Assembly: GCA_023423405.1 (NCBI GenBank) | Contig: JAFAFR010000058.1 | Coordinates: 62,001-126,000 of the forward strand | Origin: Bacteroidota bacterium | Lineage (GTDB): Bacteria > Bacteroidota > Bacteroidia > Chitinophagales > Chitinophagaceae | Direction of reading: 5' to 3' | Length of the DNA: 64,000 nt | Shown here: positions 28,107 through 38,099 of the stretch, piece after piece | How positions within the stretch are numbered: position 1 is the first letter of the stretch | Layout: the number at the start of each line of letters is the position of its first letter | Position numbers and translations under genes: made by a program | Notes under the pieces: generated by a model | Told to the model about the DNA's origin: nothing | The model's database searches: none | The model's input: only the letters and a program-made list of their open reading frames with translations

Positions 28107-29642
28107 ATGAATTACAAAACAACAAAAATAACACTCCTGCTAACAGCCAGTCTGTTAAGCCTGCAGGCCTTCACCCAAAAAAAACCAAACATCCTGGTCA
28201 TTTTTGGCGATGATATCGGCGTAAGCTGTGTCAGTGCCTATAGCATGGGATTGATGGGGTTTAAAACACCCAATATCGACCGCATTGCCAAAGAAGGCAT
28301 CCTGTTCACCGACTACTACGGACAACAATCCTGTACAGCCGGGCGGGCCGCATTCATTACCGGCCAGTCTCCTTTCCGGACCGGCTTAACGAAAGTGGGA
28401 ATGCCGGGCGCCAAAGTGGGACTAAACAAAGCCGACCCCACTATTGCAGAATTTCTGAAACCCCTGGGCTATGCTACCGGGCAGTTTGGCAAAAACCACT
28501 TGGGCGACCGGGATGAGTTTGTTCCTACCAATCACGGGTTTGATGAGTTTTTCGGAAATCTCTATCACCTGAATGCCGAGGAAGAACCCGAGAACCCCGA
28601 CTACCCGAAGGACCCGAATTTCAAAAAGCAATTTGGTCCCCGCGGCGTACTGCGTGCAACAGCCGATGGGAAAATTGAAGACACTGGTCCGCTTACAAAG
28701 AAGCGTATGGAAACCGTTGACGAAGAATTTATGGCGGCGACAAAAGATTTTATCGGTCGGCAGGCCAAAGCCAATAAGCCATTTTTTGTATGGTTCAACA
28801 GCACCCGCATGCACATTAATACCCATCTGAAACCTTCATCGGAAGGCAAAACAGGACTGGGCCTGCAAGCCGATGGTATGGTTGAACACGATGGAATGGT
28901 AGGGGAGCTCCTGAAGTTATTGGATGACCTGAAAATAACCGACAATACGATCGTTATCTACTCAACCGATAACGGCGCGATGAAAAGCGAATGGCCCGAC
29001 GGTGGCGCATCGCCTTTCCGTGGAGAAAAAGATACCAACTGGGAAGGCGCCTTCCGTGTGCCTTGTGTCGTTCGCTGGCCGGGGCATTTTCCTGCCGGTA
29101 CTATTGTGAACGACATTTTTTCAGCGGAAGACTGGCTGCCTACCCTGGTGGCCGCTGCCGGCGGAAACCCGAACCTGGCCACAGCCGCCCAGAAAGGCGT
29201 TCAGGCCGGAAGCAAATCGTTCAAAGTGCACCTGGATGGATACAACCAGTTGCCCTTCCTGACCGGGCAAACAAAAACAGCGCCCCGTAATGAATTCTAT
29301 TATTTTGACGACGACGGCAGCCTCGTAGCGTTCCGCCAGGGCCGCTTCAAATTTCACTATGCCATACAGGAAGCCATTGGTGTGGACGTGTGGGCAAACC
29401 CCATGAAACACCTCCGCCTGCCCAAGGTGGTCGACCTGCGTTCTGACCCTTACGAGTATGCGATTGATGCAGGCTCCATTTATTATTACAAATGGCTGCA
29501 GGACCACGCTTTTGTGATTGTGCCGGCACAGGCCACCGTTGGAAAATTCCTGATGACTTTCAGGGAGTTCCCGCCACGTCAAAAAGCTGCAAGCTTTAAC
29601 CTCGACCAGGTGTTGGAAAAATTCTTACCGAAAGAAGAGTGA
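28107..29642 (+). CDS. periplasmic arylsulfatase (type I, FGly)
   Basis: 511 residues from the Met at 28107, which starts a signal peptide (to AFTQ, about 24). Metal site NILVIFGDD; FGly motif SCTAGRAAFITG with C76, again the CxAxR form; GKNHLGD; STDNGAMK. It is closely similar along its whole length to the sulfatase at 1943 and more distant from the one at 55280. It sits between a MetA-type channel and five DUF1254 genes, all in one direction, so it is probably a core enzyme of the cluster. Confidence 0.93.
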   Translation: MNYKTTKITLLLTASLLSLQAFTQKKPNILVIFGDDIGVSCVSAYSMGLMGFKTPNIDRIAKEGILFTDYYGQQSCTAGRAAFITGQSPFRTGLTKVGMPGAKVGLNKADPTIAEFLKPLGYATGQFGKNHLGDRDEFVPTNHGFDEFFGNLYHLNAEEEPENPDYPKDPNFKKQFGPRGVLRATADGKIEDTGPLTKKRMETVDEEFMAATKDFIGRQAKANKPFFVWFNSTRMHINTHLKPSSEGKTGLGLQADGMVEHDGMVGELLKLLDDLKITDNTIVIYSTDNGAMKSEWPDGGASPFRGEKDTNWEGAFRVPCVVRWPGHFPAGTIVNDIFSAEDWLPTLVAAAGGNPNLATAAQKGVQAGSKSFKVHLDGYNQLPFLTGQTKTAPRNEFYYFDDDGSLVAFRQGRFKFHYAIQEAIGVDVWANPMKHLRLPKVVDLRSDPYEYAIDAGSIYYYKWLQDHAFVIVPAQATVGKFLMTFREFPPRQKAASFNLDQVLEKFLPKEE

Positions 29643-29699
29643 TAAAGAAAAAGTGATAAAGAAAAGTAATCGATGATAAAACCGTTCAAAACGCATAGC

Positions 29700-31187
29700 A
29701 TGAAAGGAATAATTCCTGCCATTTTACCGGCGCTGTTGCTGGCTGCCTGCAACCAGCCTGCGCAAACACCAACCCAGGCGTCGCCCGGATCCGACTCCGG
29801 AAGTATTTATCAACTCGAAGGCGGCTATCCCGCCAAAGACAATTTGTCAAAAATATACGATGAGCTGGACTACCAGCGGGCGGTGCAGGCTTATATATGG
29901 GCTACGCCATTGGTAGGCATGGAGGCTTTGTCTAACGGGTTGACAAACGACATGGGCCTGAAAAACATTTCCGATGTAGGTATTTTCGAGAATTTTCTCG
30001 ATGCCAATACCCTTGTTGCTACCGGCAATGGACAGTCGCTGTATGCGTTTGGCAATATCGATTTGAGCCAGACTGGCCCCGTGGTAATAGAAGTGCCGGC
30101 AAAGGTTCTTGGATTTACGATGAGCGCCTGGCAGCAGCCGCTGGAGGACCTTGGCCCGCTGGGGCCCGATAAAGGGAAAGGCGGCAAATATCTCTTCCTT
30201 CCGCCCGGCTATACCAGGCCTGCTCCGGCAGGATATTTCCCGGTAAAAACAGATACCTACCTCATCAACTGGCTGGTGCGGGGTTTTGTGGTAAATGGCG
30301 ACCCCGCGCCTGCGGTTCAGTCTATCAAAGGCATGAAGATTTATCGTCTGGATGACAGGAACAAACAGCCGGCCATGAATTTTGTGAACCTTTCCGGCAG
30401 GAAAGCCACATTGATTCCACTGGGTGATAACCTTTCGGGGTTGGGCTATTTTGACTTGTTGAACCGGGGCATCCAGCGCGAGCCGGTACGTGCGCAAGAC
30501 AAACAGTTCCTCGGCCTGTTGGCGCCATTGGGTATTGAAAAAGGCAAAGCGTTTAACCCCGATGACCGCACCAAAGCCATACTTGAAAGAGCGGCAAAAG
30601 CCGGCGCAGCTATGACGACAGCCATTTCTTACGACTCACGTTATCCCAAAAAATACCGGTGGGAAGGATACAGCAGGTGGGAAGAATTAATTCTCAGCGA
30701 ACACCCCGATTATGTTGGTCCGAATTACGAAGAGATAGACAGTCGCGCAGGGCTGTATTACCAGGCGGCCGGCGCGTCGAAAAGTATATTGCTTAGCGCT
30801 GTAGGTGTTGGTTCCAAATATGCCGGCGCCTTTAAGGATAAAAACGACGACTGGCTGATGGGTGACAACAATTACAAATTAACGGTTCCTGCCAATGTAC
30901 CGGTGAAGGATTTTTGGTCGGTAACCGTGTATGATGCAATAACCAGGTCCATGATCGCCAATGCGCAAAAAAATGCAGGCCGTGATTCGTACCAGCAGGA
31001 TTTGAAGAAAAATGCCGATGGGTCTGTGGACCTTTATTTTGGACCTGCTGCGCCCGCCGGAAATGAAAGCAACTGGGTGCAGACCAATCCCGGCACGGGG
31101 TTCTTCCTGTATTTCCGCTGGTACGGTCCATTGCAGGCCTATTTTGATAAAAACTGGAAGCTGCCTGATGTGGAGAAGTTGAAATAA
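29700..31187 (+). CDS. DUF1254/DUF1214 lipoprotein
   Basis: 495 residues from the Met at 29700; lipobox LLAAC follows (C17). DUF1254 covers roughly 55-200 (AVQAYIWATPLVGMEA, NGQSLYAFGNIDLSQTGPVVIEVP, GPDKGKGGKYLFLPPGYT) and DUF1214 roughly 370-485 (VKDFWSVTVYDAITRSMI, NADGSVDLYFGP, NWVQTNPGTGFFLYFRWYGP). Exported DUF1254/1214 proteins have known folds but no established reaction. First of five in cluster A, 57 bases after the sulfatase. Paralogous to the next two DUF1254 genes. Confidence 0.9.
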   Translation: MKGIIPAILPALLLAACNQPAQTPTQASPGSDSGSIYQLEGGYPAKDNLSKIYDELDYQRAVQAYIWATPLVGMEALSNGLTNDMGLKNISDVGIFENFLDANTLVATGNGQSLYAFGNIDLSQTGPVVIEVPAKVLGFTMSAWQQPLEDLGPLGPDKGKGGKYLFLPPGYTRPAPAGYFPVKTDTYLINWLVRGFVVNGDPAPAVQSIKGMKIYRLDDRNKQPAMNFVNLSGRKATLIPLGDNLSGLGYFDLLNRGIQREPVRAQDKQFLGLLAPLGIEKGKAFNPDDRTKAILERAAKAGAAMTTAISYDSRYPKKYRWEGYSRWEELILSEHPDYVGPNYEEIDSRAGLYYQAAGASKSILLSAVGVGSKYAGAFKDKNDDWLMGDNNYKLTVPANVPVKDFWSVTVYDAITRSMIANAQKNAGRDSYQQDLKKNADGSVDLYFGPAAPAGNESNWVQTNPGTGFFLYFRWYGPLQAYFDKNWKLPDVEKLK

Positions 31188-31246
31188 TACATACGGGTTG
31201 TCAAATCAAACATCAACTGTAGTTAAATCTTTCAAAATAGCGCCTA

Positions 31247-32743
31247 ATGAAAAAACTGATAACCGTGTTCCTTTCGGTGACTGTAGTGGCAGCCTGCAAT
31301 CAATCAACGCAAACAACAACCGTCACGACCACATCAGATAGTTCCGGTTTATCAGCCAACAGTATATTAAATGATCCCGGCTACCTGAACGGACTTGCGT
31401 TTAAAAATGATTACCCCACCAATGAAACAGCGGCCAGGCTATACGACGCCATAGATTTTCAGCGTGCATGTCAGGCTTATGTCTGGGCAATGCCATTGGT
31501 TGCTTTGCATGAATTGTACATCGGAAACAAACGCGACCGCGGCGCTGATTATAACGATGTAGTTGTGGTGAGCGACTATGCAACACCGGCTACACTTGCA
31601 CTCACTGCGAACAACAGCACCCTGTACTCCGCTTTCTTTATAAACCTGTCGCAGGGACCAGTAGTGGTTGAATCTCCTCCAGGCGTGTATGGCATGATGG
31701 ACGATGCGTGGCAGCGCCCCGTTTCAGAAATTGGCCCTTTGGGGCCTGATAAAGGTAAAGGCGGAAAATTTCTTTTGCTTCCTCCAGGCTATACAGGGAA
31801 ATACCCCGCCGGGTATTTCCCTGTATCTTCTACCACAAATAGCGTAGTATACATAGGCCGGGCCTTTGTGCGCAACGGCGACAAAGCAACCGCGGTTAAT
31901 ACATTAAAGGAAACAAAAGTGTATTTGCTAAGCCAGGCCGACAACCCGCCTGCCACCCGGTACATTGATGGTGCAAAACCTGTGAATTCAATTGCGCCAC
32001 GCGGCTTTGAATACTGGCAAAGACTGGCTGAGATTATCAACGATGAGCCTGTGCAGGAACGCGACCGCTTTTTTATGGCCATGCTTAAGCCCCTCGGTAT
32101 TGAAAAAGGCAAACCATTTAACCCTGATGAACGGCAAAAGAAAATATTAACGCAGGCTGCGGAATTCGGATTCCGCATGGCGCAAACATTCAGCACACAA
32201 CCACGCTTTGACAGCGTGACCGCTTATAACGGTACGCATTGGGAATGGGTGATTACTTTAAATCCCGACCAGGAAACGCCCTACTACAGCCAGTTGGATG
32301 AACGAACGGATTTTTCATTTGAAGCCATTACAGTTGGTAAAGCCATGATATTGAAAATTCCCAATGCCGGGTCGCAATATTTATCTGCATCAAAAGATAA
32401 GGACGGCGACTGGCTGGCTGGCGCTAAAAATTATGTGCTCCATATTCCCGCCAAGCCGCCGGTGAAAGAATTTTGGTCAATTATCGTGTATGATAATGGC
32501 ACAAGGTCTATGCTTGACAATGGTGCACGGTATGCGATCTCATCGGATCAGCCCACATACGATACCAACAATGATGGCTCCGTAGATATTTATTTCGGTC
32601 CTTCTGTGCCGGCAGGCAAAGAAAAGAACTGGATAAAAACAATTCCAGGGAAGGGATGGTTTCCCTACTTCCGGGCTTATAGCCCTACCCAGGCATTTTT
32701 CGATAAAAGCTGGAAGCTGGGAGATATAGAGAAAGTGAAGTAG
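31247..32743 (+). CDS. DUF1254/DUF1214 lipoprotein
   Basis: 498 residues, lipobox VVAAC (C17). DUF1254 motifs AYVWAMPLVALHE, NNSTLYSAFFINLSQGPVVVESPPG, GPDKGKGGKFLLLPPGYT; DUF1214 motifs VKEFWSIIVYDNGTRSML, NNDGSVDIYFGP, NWIKTIPGKGWFPYFRAYSP. It aligns over its whole length with the preceding gene, so a tandem duplication is likely. It is 59 bases downstream of it. Confidence 0.9.
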   Translation: MKKLITVFLSVTVVAACNQSTQTTTVTTTSDSSGLSANSILNDPGYLNGLAFKNDYPTNETAARLYDAIDFQRACQAYVWAMPLVALHELYIGNKRDRGADYNDVVVVSDYATPATLALTANNSTLYSAFFINLSQGPVVVESPPGVYGMMDDAWQRPVSEIGPLGPDKGKGGKFLLLPPGYTGKYPAGYFPVSSTTNSVVYIGRAFVRNGDKATAVNTLKETKVYLLSQADNPPATRYIDGAKPVNSIAPRGFEYWQRLAEIINDEPVQERDRFFMAMLKPLGIEKGKPFNPDERQKKILTQAAEFGFRMAQTFSTQPRFDSVTAYNGTHWEWVITLNPDQETPYYSQLDERTDFSFEAITVGKAMILKIPNAGSQYLSASKDKDGDWLAGAKNYVLHIPAKPPVKEFWSIIVYDNGTRSMLDNGARYAISSDQPTYDTNNDGSVDIYFGPSVPAGKEKNWIKTIPGKGWFPYFRAYSPTQAFFDKSWKLGDIEKVK

Positions 32744-32776
32744 ATAAAGTGTAAGAATTTACAAGTTGATAGAAGA

Positions 32777-33559
32777 ATGAAAAACAAAAAATCGTTATGC
32801 GCATGGTGCCTGGTTCTTATTATGATGGCTTGTTCCCTTCCATCATTTGCACAGAACACAACAAAACCGGCCAATAAATGGCATATCCTGTTAGAGCCTT
32901 ATCTGATGTTTCCCAACATGAACGGCTCTTCCGGATTGGGCACACTGCCCGACGCCGATGTGAAAGCAGATGCCGGAGAGATATTCAGCCATGTGCAAAT
33001 GGGCGCTATGCTGTACACCGAGCTGTACAAAGGCCGGATGGCTTTTAGTTCTGATTTTACCTACATGAAGTTGAAACAGGATATTGCCGGAAAAAATGGC
33101 ATTCTCAGCGGCGATGCCACCATGAAACAACTTGGGTGGGAAGTAGCAGCGCTCTATAAAATAAAGCCCTGGCTGGAAGGCGGGATTGCCCTGCAGCTCA
33201 ACAGCATTGGCTCAGATATTAACCTGGTGATAAGTTCACCCAATGGCTCACAATCCAAAAGTAAAAGCCTTACGGAAACCTGGGTTGACCCTTCCCTTGT
33301 TGCAAGGGTAAAATTTCCCCTATCCAAAAACCAGAAATGGCTCCTGCAGTTTCGTGGAAATATCGGTGGTTTTGGCATTGGGTCCGATTTTTATTGGCAA
33401 ACGCAGGGTTATGTGGGTTATCGTTTCTCTCATTTGTTTCAGTTATCGGCTGGTTACCGCGTTATCGCTATAGATTATGAAAAAGGAAGCGATGCGGATC
33501 GCTTTAAATATGATATGACAACCTTCGGACCCGTACTAAGGCTCGGATTTAATTTTTAA
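32777..33559 (+). CDS. outer-membrane beta-barrel protein
   Basis: 260 residues with a signal peptide (to SFAQ, 26). Amphipathic strands: WHILLEPYLMFPNMNG, MGAMLYTELYKGRMAFSSDFTYMKL, WEVAALYKIKPWLEGGIALQL, YVGYRFSHLFQLSAGYRVIAIDY, and a terminal GPVLRLGFNF ending in Phe. It is not obviously related to the MetA-type barrels of the region. It lies inside the DUF1254 run with gaps of 33 and 53 bases, so it is probably co-transcribed; a channel or sensor role is inference. Confidence 0.75.
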   Translation: MKNKKSLCAWCLVLIMMACSLPSFAQNTTKPANKWHILLEPYLMFPNMNGSSGLGTLPDADVKADAGEIFSHVQMGAMLYTELYKGRMAFSSDFTYMKLKQDIAGKNGILSGDATMKQLGWEVAALYKIKPWLEGGIALQLNSIGSDINLVISSPNGSQSKSKSLTETWVDPSLVARVKFPLSKNQKWLLQFRGNIGGFGIGSDFYWQTQGYVGYRFSHLFQLSAGYRVIAIDYEKGSDADRFKYDMTTFGPVLRLGFNF

Positions 33560-33612
33560 AGGAAGATGTGTCAGAAGGCTTTCAACATTCATCCATTCAT
33601 TTACATGAAATC

Positions 33613-35091
33613 ATGAAAAAGATCATCTTCTCTCTTTTGCCGGTGTTGCTGGTAGCATGCAATGAGGCCGCACAAACACCAGCTTCATCCTCAGATTCCG
33701 GTGCTGTTGGCGGCGGCGGAGGCATTTACAAGTTAGAGGCAGGCTATGTTGCAAAGCCGGATGTGCAAAAGCTATATGACGAACTCGATTACCAGCGTGG
33801 TGTGCAGGCATACATCTGGGGTGTGCCGCTGGTGAATGCCGTGGCCATGGGAAAAGCGCTCACCGATGCCGGTGTGTCGGAAAGTGAACCCTCATTGCTG
33901 GTTTTCAACAAACAGTTAACGCCTAAGCAGGTGATCATGACAGCCAACTCTGAAGTGATCTACGCATTCTCAATAGTTGATCTTTCTAAAACCGGTCCTT
34001 TAGTGATAGAGTCCCCCGGGGGGATATTGGGCGGCGTCATTGATTTGTGGCAGCGTGCTGTAAAAGATATAGGCATAGGAGAAAGTGCTCATGGAGGAAA
34101 AATCCTCCTGCTGCCCCCGGATTACAAAGGCAAGATACCATCCGGATATATCATTGCGAAGTCCGGCACAAAACGCAACATTATTTTCGGACGCGGCATC
34201 GTGCTGCCCGGACAGGACACCGGACCATTTGTAAAACTTGCTTCGTCCATCAAACTTTATCCGCTAACAGAGAAAGACAATCCCAGGCCGACCAAAATTA
34301 TCCTGAATGACGGCAAACCTTTTAACAGCGACTGGCCAAAAGACATTCGTTATTTCGGGTATTTGTCAGAGGGTTTGAAAGATGCTGTCATAGAACCGCA
34401 GGACAAGCTGATGTATGCCATGATGCAACCGCTTGGCATCTTCCCCGGTAAAACATTTAACCCGGATGAACGAATAAAAAACATTCTCGCAAGATCAGCA
34501 CAAACAGGTAGCGATATGATGATCAATATGGCATTCGATAATCGCCTTAAGGACACGAAACCATTGTGGAAAGACAGAATGTGGGAAAATATTGCATTCA
34601 CTACCACGCCGGTTTCAGAGAACGATACCATTGTTGAGCTCGATCAGCGAACTCAATGGTATCAGTTGGTTTGTAATGCTGCTTATGGTTATGGGGCGAA
34701 ACTGGTTCCTGGCACAGGAACCTGGTATGCGTCCACTTTCCGGGATAATGCCGGTACTCATCTGCAAGGCTCAAATATGTACAAGCTCGTGCTGACAACT
34801 GCTCCGCCCGCCAAACAATTCTGGTCGGTCACAGTGTACGATAACCGGACACGGAGCATGATCGACACCGATCAGCAGAAGGCGGGGCTTTCATCACTGG
34901 GAGATCTTAAAAAGAATGCTGATGGCTCAATTGAGTTATACTTTGGCCCGGAAGCTCCACAAGGAATGGAGAGCAATTGGATAAAAACCATTCCGGAGCA
35001 AGGCTGGTTTGTCATGTTCCGTCTTTATGCACCATTGGAACCATTATTTGACGGAAGCTGGAAGCTACCGGACCTGGAGACCATGAAATGA
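33613..35091 (+). CDS. DUF1254/DUF1214 lipoprotein
   Basis: 492 residues from the Met at 33613; lipobox LLVAC (C14) and a short Ser/Gly linker (about 25-40) place the fold away from the membrane. DUF1254: QAYIWGVPLVNAVAM, NSEVIYAFSIVDLSKTGPLVIESPGG. DUF1214: AKQFWSVTVYDNRTRSMI, NADGSIELYFGP, NWIKTIPEQGWFVMFRLYAP. It is related to the two DUF1254 genes upstream. Confidence 0.9.
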   Translation: MKKIIFSLLPVLLVACNEAAQTPASSSDSGAVGGGGGIYKLEAGYVAKPDVQKLYDELDYQRGVQAYIWGVPLVNAVAMGKALTDAGVSESEPSLLVFNKQLTPKQVIMTANSEVIYAFSIVDLSKTGPLVIESPGGILGGVIDLWQRAVKDIGIGESAHGGKILLLPPDYKGKIPSGYIIAKSGTKRNIIFGRGIVLPGQDTGPFVKLASSIKLYPLTEKDNPRPTKIILNDGKPFNSDWPKDIRYFGYLSEGLKDAVIEPQDKLMYAMMQPLGIFPGKTFNPDERIKNILARSAQTGSDMMINMAFDNRLKDTKPLWKDRMWENIAFTTTPVSENDTIVELDQRTQWYQLVCNAAYGYGAKLVPGTGTWYASTFRDNAGTHLQGSNMYKLVLTTAPPAKQFWSVTVYDNRTRSMIDTDQQKAGLSSLGDLKKNADGSIELYFGPEAPQGMESNWIKTIPEQGWFVMFRLYAPLEPLFDGSWKLPDLETMK

Positions 35092-35134
35092 ATGAAATGT
35101 CATGTACAAAAAATCTCTTTCAAACAAAACGATT

Positions 35135-36538
35135 ATGAAAACAATTGCATTTACACTGCTTGCCTTCGCCGCATTGCTGCTGGTAAATTGTAGTGGCAAT
35201 AAGCAAAAAAAGGATTATTCAACGCTTACGACGGAAGAAGCAAAATCGCTTGCCAAAGAAGCGTATATATGGGGATTGCCCCTGCCGTATATAGAAGTTC
35301 AGATAGACCGTTCTACGGCTGTTACAAAACCGGAAGGAACAAGGGCGCCATTGAACCAGTTTGCTCATTTTCGCAAACTTCCCGATGCATCCGACCGAAC
35401 TGTTGTGGGCATGAACCTGGACGTACTGCTCTCGCTCGCCAACTGTAATCTGGCCCAGGAACCCTTGGTTATGATATTGCCCGATATACAGGACCGCTTC
35501 TGGGCCATGCAGGTTTTAAATGCATGGAACGATGTGCCGTATATGTTCGGGACAAAAGCCTCGGCAGGTAAAGGCGGCCAATTCATCTTCACCGGACCCA
35601 AATACAAAGGAGAGATTCCGGCTGGGTTACAGGAATTGAAAATGACCACTGATATGATGCTGCTGGGCGGCCGGATACGTATCGAAGATGTTAGCCAGAC
35701 ACCCGCCATAAATGCTATACAGGATCAGATCAAACTCATTCCATTAAGCCAGTGGAACAATAAGGACTGGAAACCTTCGGATGTACCGGTCAAAACAGGC
35801 GTGGATGGTAACACTCCCGTTCCGCAACAAGTGCTCTCGATGCAGCCCCAAAAATTCTTCAGCAGGTTAAACGCGCTGCTTGCAGATAACCTTCCTTATC
35901 CAGCCGATTCCGTAGTATTGGCCCGTATTGCAAAAATCGGAATTATTCCCGGTGAAGCTTTTCCCTGGGACCAGTTTTCTCCCGAAGTGCAGGCAGCTAT
36001 AGCCGAAGGCGCTAAAGAAGGTTTCGAAGAAATGAAGAAAACACCCATGGGCGAAAATATGGCCGGATGGCAGATGACCCGCGATATGGGACATTTCGGA
36101 ACCAAATACGCTCTGCGGGCTATCAATACGTTTGTTGCAGTGGGTGGCAATCCCTTAGAAATTGCTGCTTACCCGATGACCAAAGTGGATGCTGCGGGAA
36201 ATGAACTGGATGGCACACATCAATATCGCCTGCATTTTCAGACGCCACCGCCCGTGGATGCATTCTGGTCGTTGTACATGTATAACAACGAATCTTTTTT
36301 TGTGGACAATCCGCTCAACAGGTATATGCTTGGTAGTCGCAGCAAATTGAAATATGAAAGAGACGGGTCGCTTATTCTTGCCGTCCAAAGCAGCAAACCC
36401 AAAGATGTTCCCGAGTCGAATTGGCTTCCGGCTCCCAACTCAGGCTCATTTTTGTTAGCCATGCGGCTTTATTCTCCGGGAAAGGAAGTTATTGATGGAA
36501 CATGGCAACCGCCTGCCGTTCAACGCGTGGATAAATAG
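35135..36538 (+). CDS. DUF1254/DUF1214 lipoprotein, divergent type
   Basis: 467 residues from the Met at 35135, lipobox LLVNC (C20). Shorter and more distant than the first three: AYIWGLPLPYIEVQI, LDVLLSLANCNLAQEPLVMILPD, then VDAFWSLYMYNNESFFVDN and a terminal NWLPAPNSGSFLLAMRLYSPG. In layout it is closer to the protein at 50510 of cluster B (both with NWLPAP near the end). Gaps are 43 bases upstream and 73 downstream. Confidence 0.88.
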   Translation: MKTIAFTLLAFAALLLVNCSGNKQKKDYSTLTTEEAKSLAKEAYIWGLPLPYIEVQIDRSTAVTKPEGTRAPLNQFAHFRKLPDASDRTVVGMNLDVLLSLANCNLAQEPLVMILPDIQDRFWAMQVLNAWNDVPYMFGTKASAGKGGQFIFTGPKYKGEIPAGLQELKMTTDMMLLGGRIRIEDVSQTPAINAIQDQIKLIPLSQWNNKDWKPSDVPVKTGVDGNTPVPQQVLSMQPQKFFSRLNALLADNLPYPADSVVLARIAKIGIIPGEAFPWDQFSPEVQAAIAEGAKEGFEEMKKTPMGENMAGWQMTRDMGHFGTKYALRAINTFVAVGGNPLEIAAYPMTKVDAAGNELDGTHQYRLHFQTPPPVDAFWSLYMYNNESFFVDNPLNRYMLGSRSKLKYERDGSLILAVQSSKPKDVPESNWLPAPNSGSFLLAMRLYSPGKEVIDGTWQPPAVQRVDK

Positions 36539-36611
36539 CATCCAGGTGTCAGGCCGGGCAAAGCAGCTATTGATCATTGCCCCGGTATTTGGAGACATGA
36601 AAATTTATCAC

Positions 36612-38063
36612 ATGAAAAAATTTTATTTTTCTTTTGTTGCCGTGGCCGGCATGGCAACGGCAACCATTGCGCAGGAAAAGCCCCAGCCCACTTTTATGGA
36701 AGCCCAAAAGGCTTATGCGTTAATGGATGATGTTAAAGCAAAGGAAGCAAAAGCATATGCTTTAGGCTTTGTGGCGGTACAGTGGGGAACGCAATGGGTA
36801 AAAGCAGGCGAAGCCTTTCACATGCAAACCGCACCGCTGCCCGATCCTTCCAAACGGTCGCCCTATGACCCTCAGCCGCATGGCATGAATGTTTGGGGGC
36901 ATGCCCAAAAGTTATTGAACAGCCAGATGCGTTTAATAGAAACGCCGAATACGGAAACACTTTATTCCATTTGCCTGCTTGACCTGAAAGACGGCCCCGT
37001 TGTGGTGGTGCATCCCGATTTTAAAGGGCGATATTTCCGCACCAGCGTTTGGGATTTGCACAGTGAAACCCATACCATCAGCCAAAAACAGGACGGTGAC
37101 CATCCCGCTCCCTATGCCATTATTCCTTATGGATGGAAAGGCAAACTACCAGCAGGACTTAAATCCATTACCCTTCGCAGCCGGTATGTTACACTGGCTC
37201 CGCACATCGCTGTAAATGATGAAAAAGATCTTGATAATGTGCACGCTTTACAGAAGGGGCTTAAACTGATCGCCCTAAAAGACTGGGGAAAAACCAACAG
37301 GGAACTGGCGCCGGGTGATCCTATGCGCCCCGCCCGCCGGCCCGGTACTGCCACTCCTCCGGAACTTTACTTTTTTGAAGAACTGTGTGAGTTTCTGAAA
37401 GACATGACGATTCGCGACGATGAAATGGGCTTTGCCCGGCAATTACGGGATATAGGCATTACGCTGAAGGATGGGTTTCAGTACGGGAACTTAGATGCTG
37501 CAACGGTTGCCGGTTTGAAACGGGCTTTTGTTGATGCAGAGGCAACCATGGCCCATGATTCCCGGAAAATGGGCCCTGTGCAGCCGGGCGGCGCCTGGAG
37601 CATCATGGGCGATGTTACCAGTATCGACAACTGGGCAAACAGGGCCGCGGTGGGTTTCGGTTATGTTTGGGGAGATTTGGGCAGTGAAGTAGTTTATGCT
37701 AATTTAAGAGTTGATGAAAAGGGCGCCAGCCTTGACGGAACAAAAAAATACATCCTCACTTTCCCAAAAGGACAATTGCCACCTGCCCGGTATTGGCGTA
37801 TCAGCCTGTATGATCTGAATGGGTTTTTTACCGACAATGTAGCCAACCGTTGGGGTATTGGCAATATGGCGGAAAAACTGCAGCCAAATCCTGATGGGTC
37901 GCTTACCCTATATATACAACACAACTCACCCGGGAAAGACAAAGAGGCTAACTGGCTGCCTTGCCCGGCCGAAGGATTTTTTCTGATCATGCGTATCTAC
38001 CAGCCGGAGGAGAAAATGTATAAAGGCCAATATATACTGCCGGCGGTGAAAAAAGTGGAATAG
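36612..38063 (+). CDS. DUF1254/DUF1214 periplasmic protein
   Basis: 483 residues from the Met at 36612; an earlier Met at 36597 is possible. The signal peptide ends TIAQ with no lipobox Cys, so it should be soluble in the periplasm, unlike the other four of cluster A. Motifs: AYALGFVAVQWGTQW, NTETLYSICLLDLKDGPVVVVHP, PPARYWRISLYDLNGFFTDN, NWLPCPAEGFFLIMRIYQP. Last gene of cluster A, convergent with the FAD monooxygenase. Confidence 0.88.
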   Translation: MKKFYFSFVAVAGMATATIAQEKPQPTFMEAQKAYALMDDVKAKEAKAYALGFVAVQWGTQWVKAGEAFHMQTAPLPDPSKRSPYDPQPHGMNVWGHAQKLLNSQMRLIETPNTETLYSICLLDLKDGPVVVVHPDFKGRYFRTSVWDLHSETHTISQKQDGDHPAPYAIIPYGWKGKLPAGLKSITLRSRYVTLAPHIAVNDEKDLDNVHALQKGLKLIALKDWGKTNRELAPGDPMRPARRPGTATPPELYFFEELCEFLKDMTIRDDEMGFARQLRDIGITLKDGFQYGNLDAATVAGLKRAFVDAEATMAHDSRKMGPVQPGGAWSIMGDVTSIDNWANRAAVGFGYVWGDLGSEVVYANLRVDEKGASLDGTKKYILTFPKGQLPPARYWRISLYDLNGFFTDNVANRWGIGNMAEKLQPNPDGSLTLYIQHNSPGKDKEANWLPCPAEGFFLIMRIYQPEEKMYKGQYILPAVKKVE

Positions 38064-38099
38064 GGAATGATCGATCACTATCCCATATCGCCCTGCGCC

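Noticed and set aside
29639..29665. Tandem copy of GTGATAAAGAAAA after the sulfatase at 28107
   Set aside because: Two 13-base copies of simple A-rich sequence in a short gap; too little to call a functional element.
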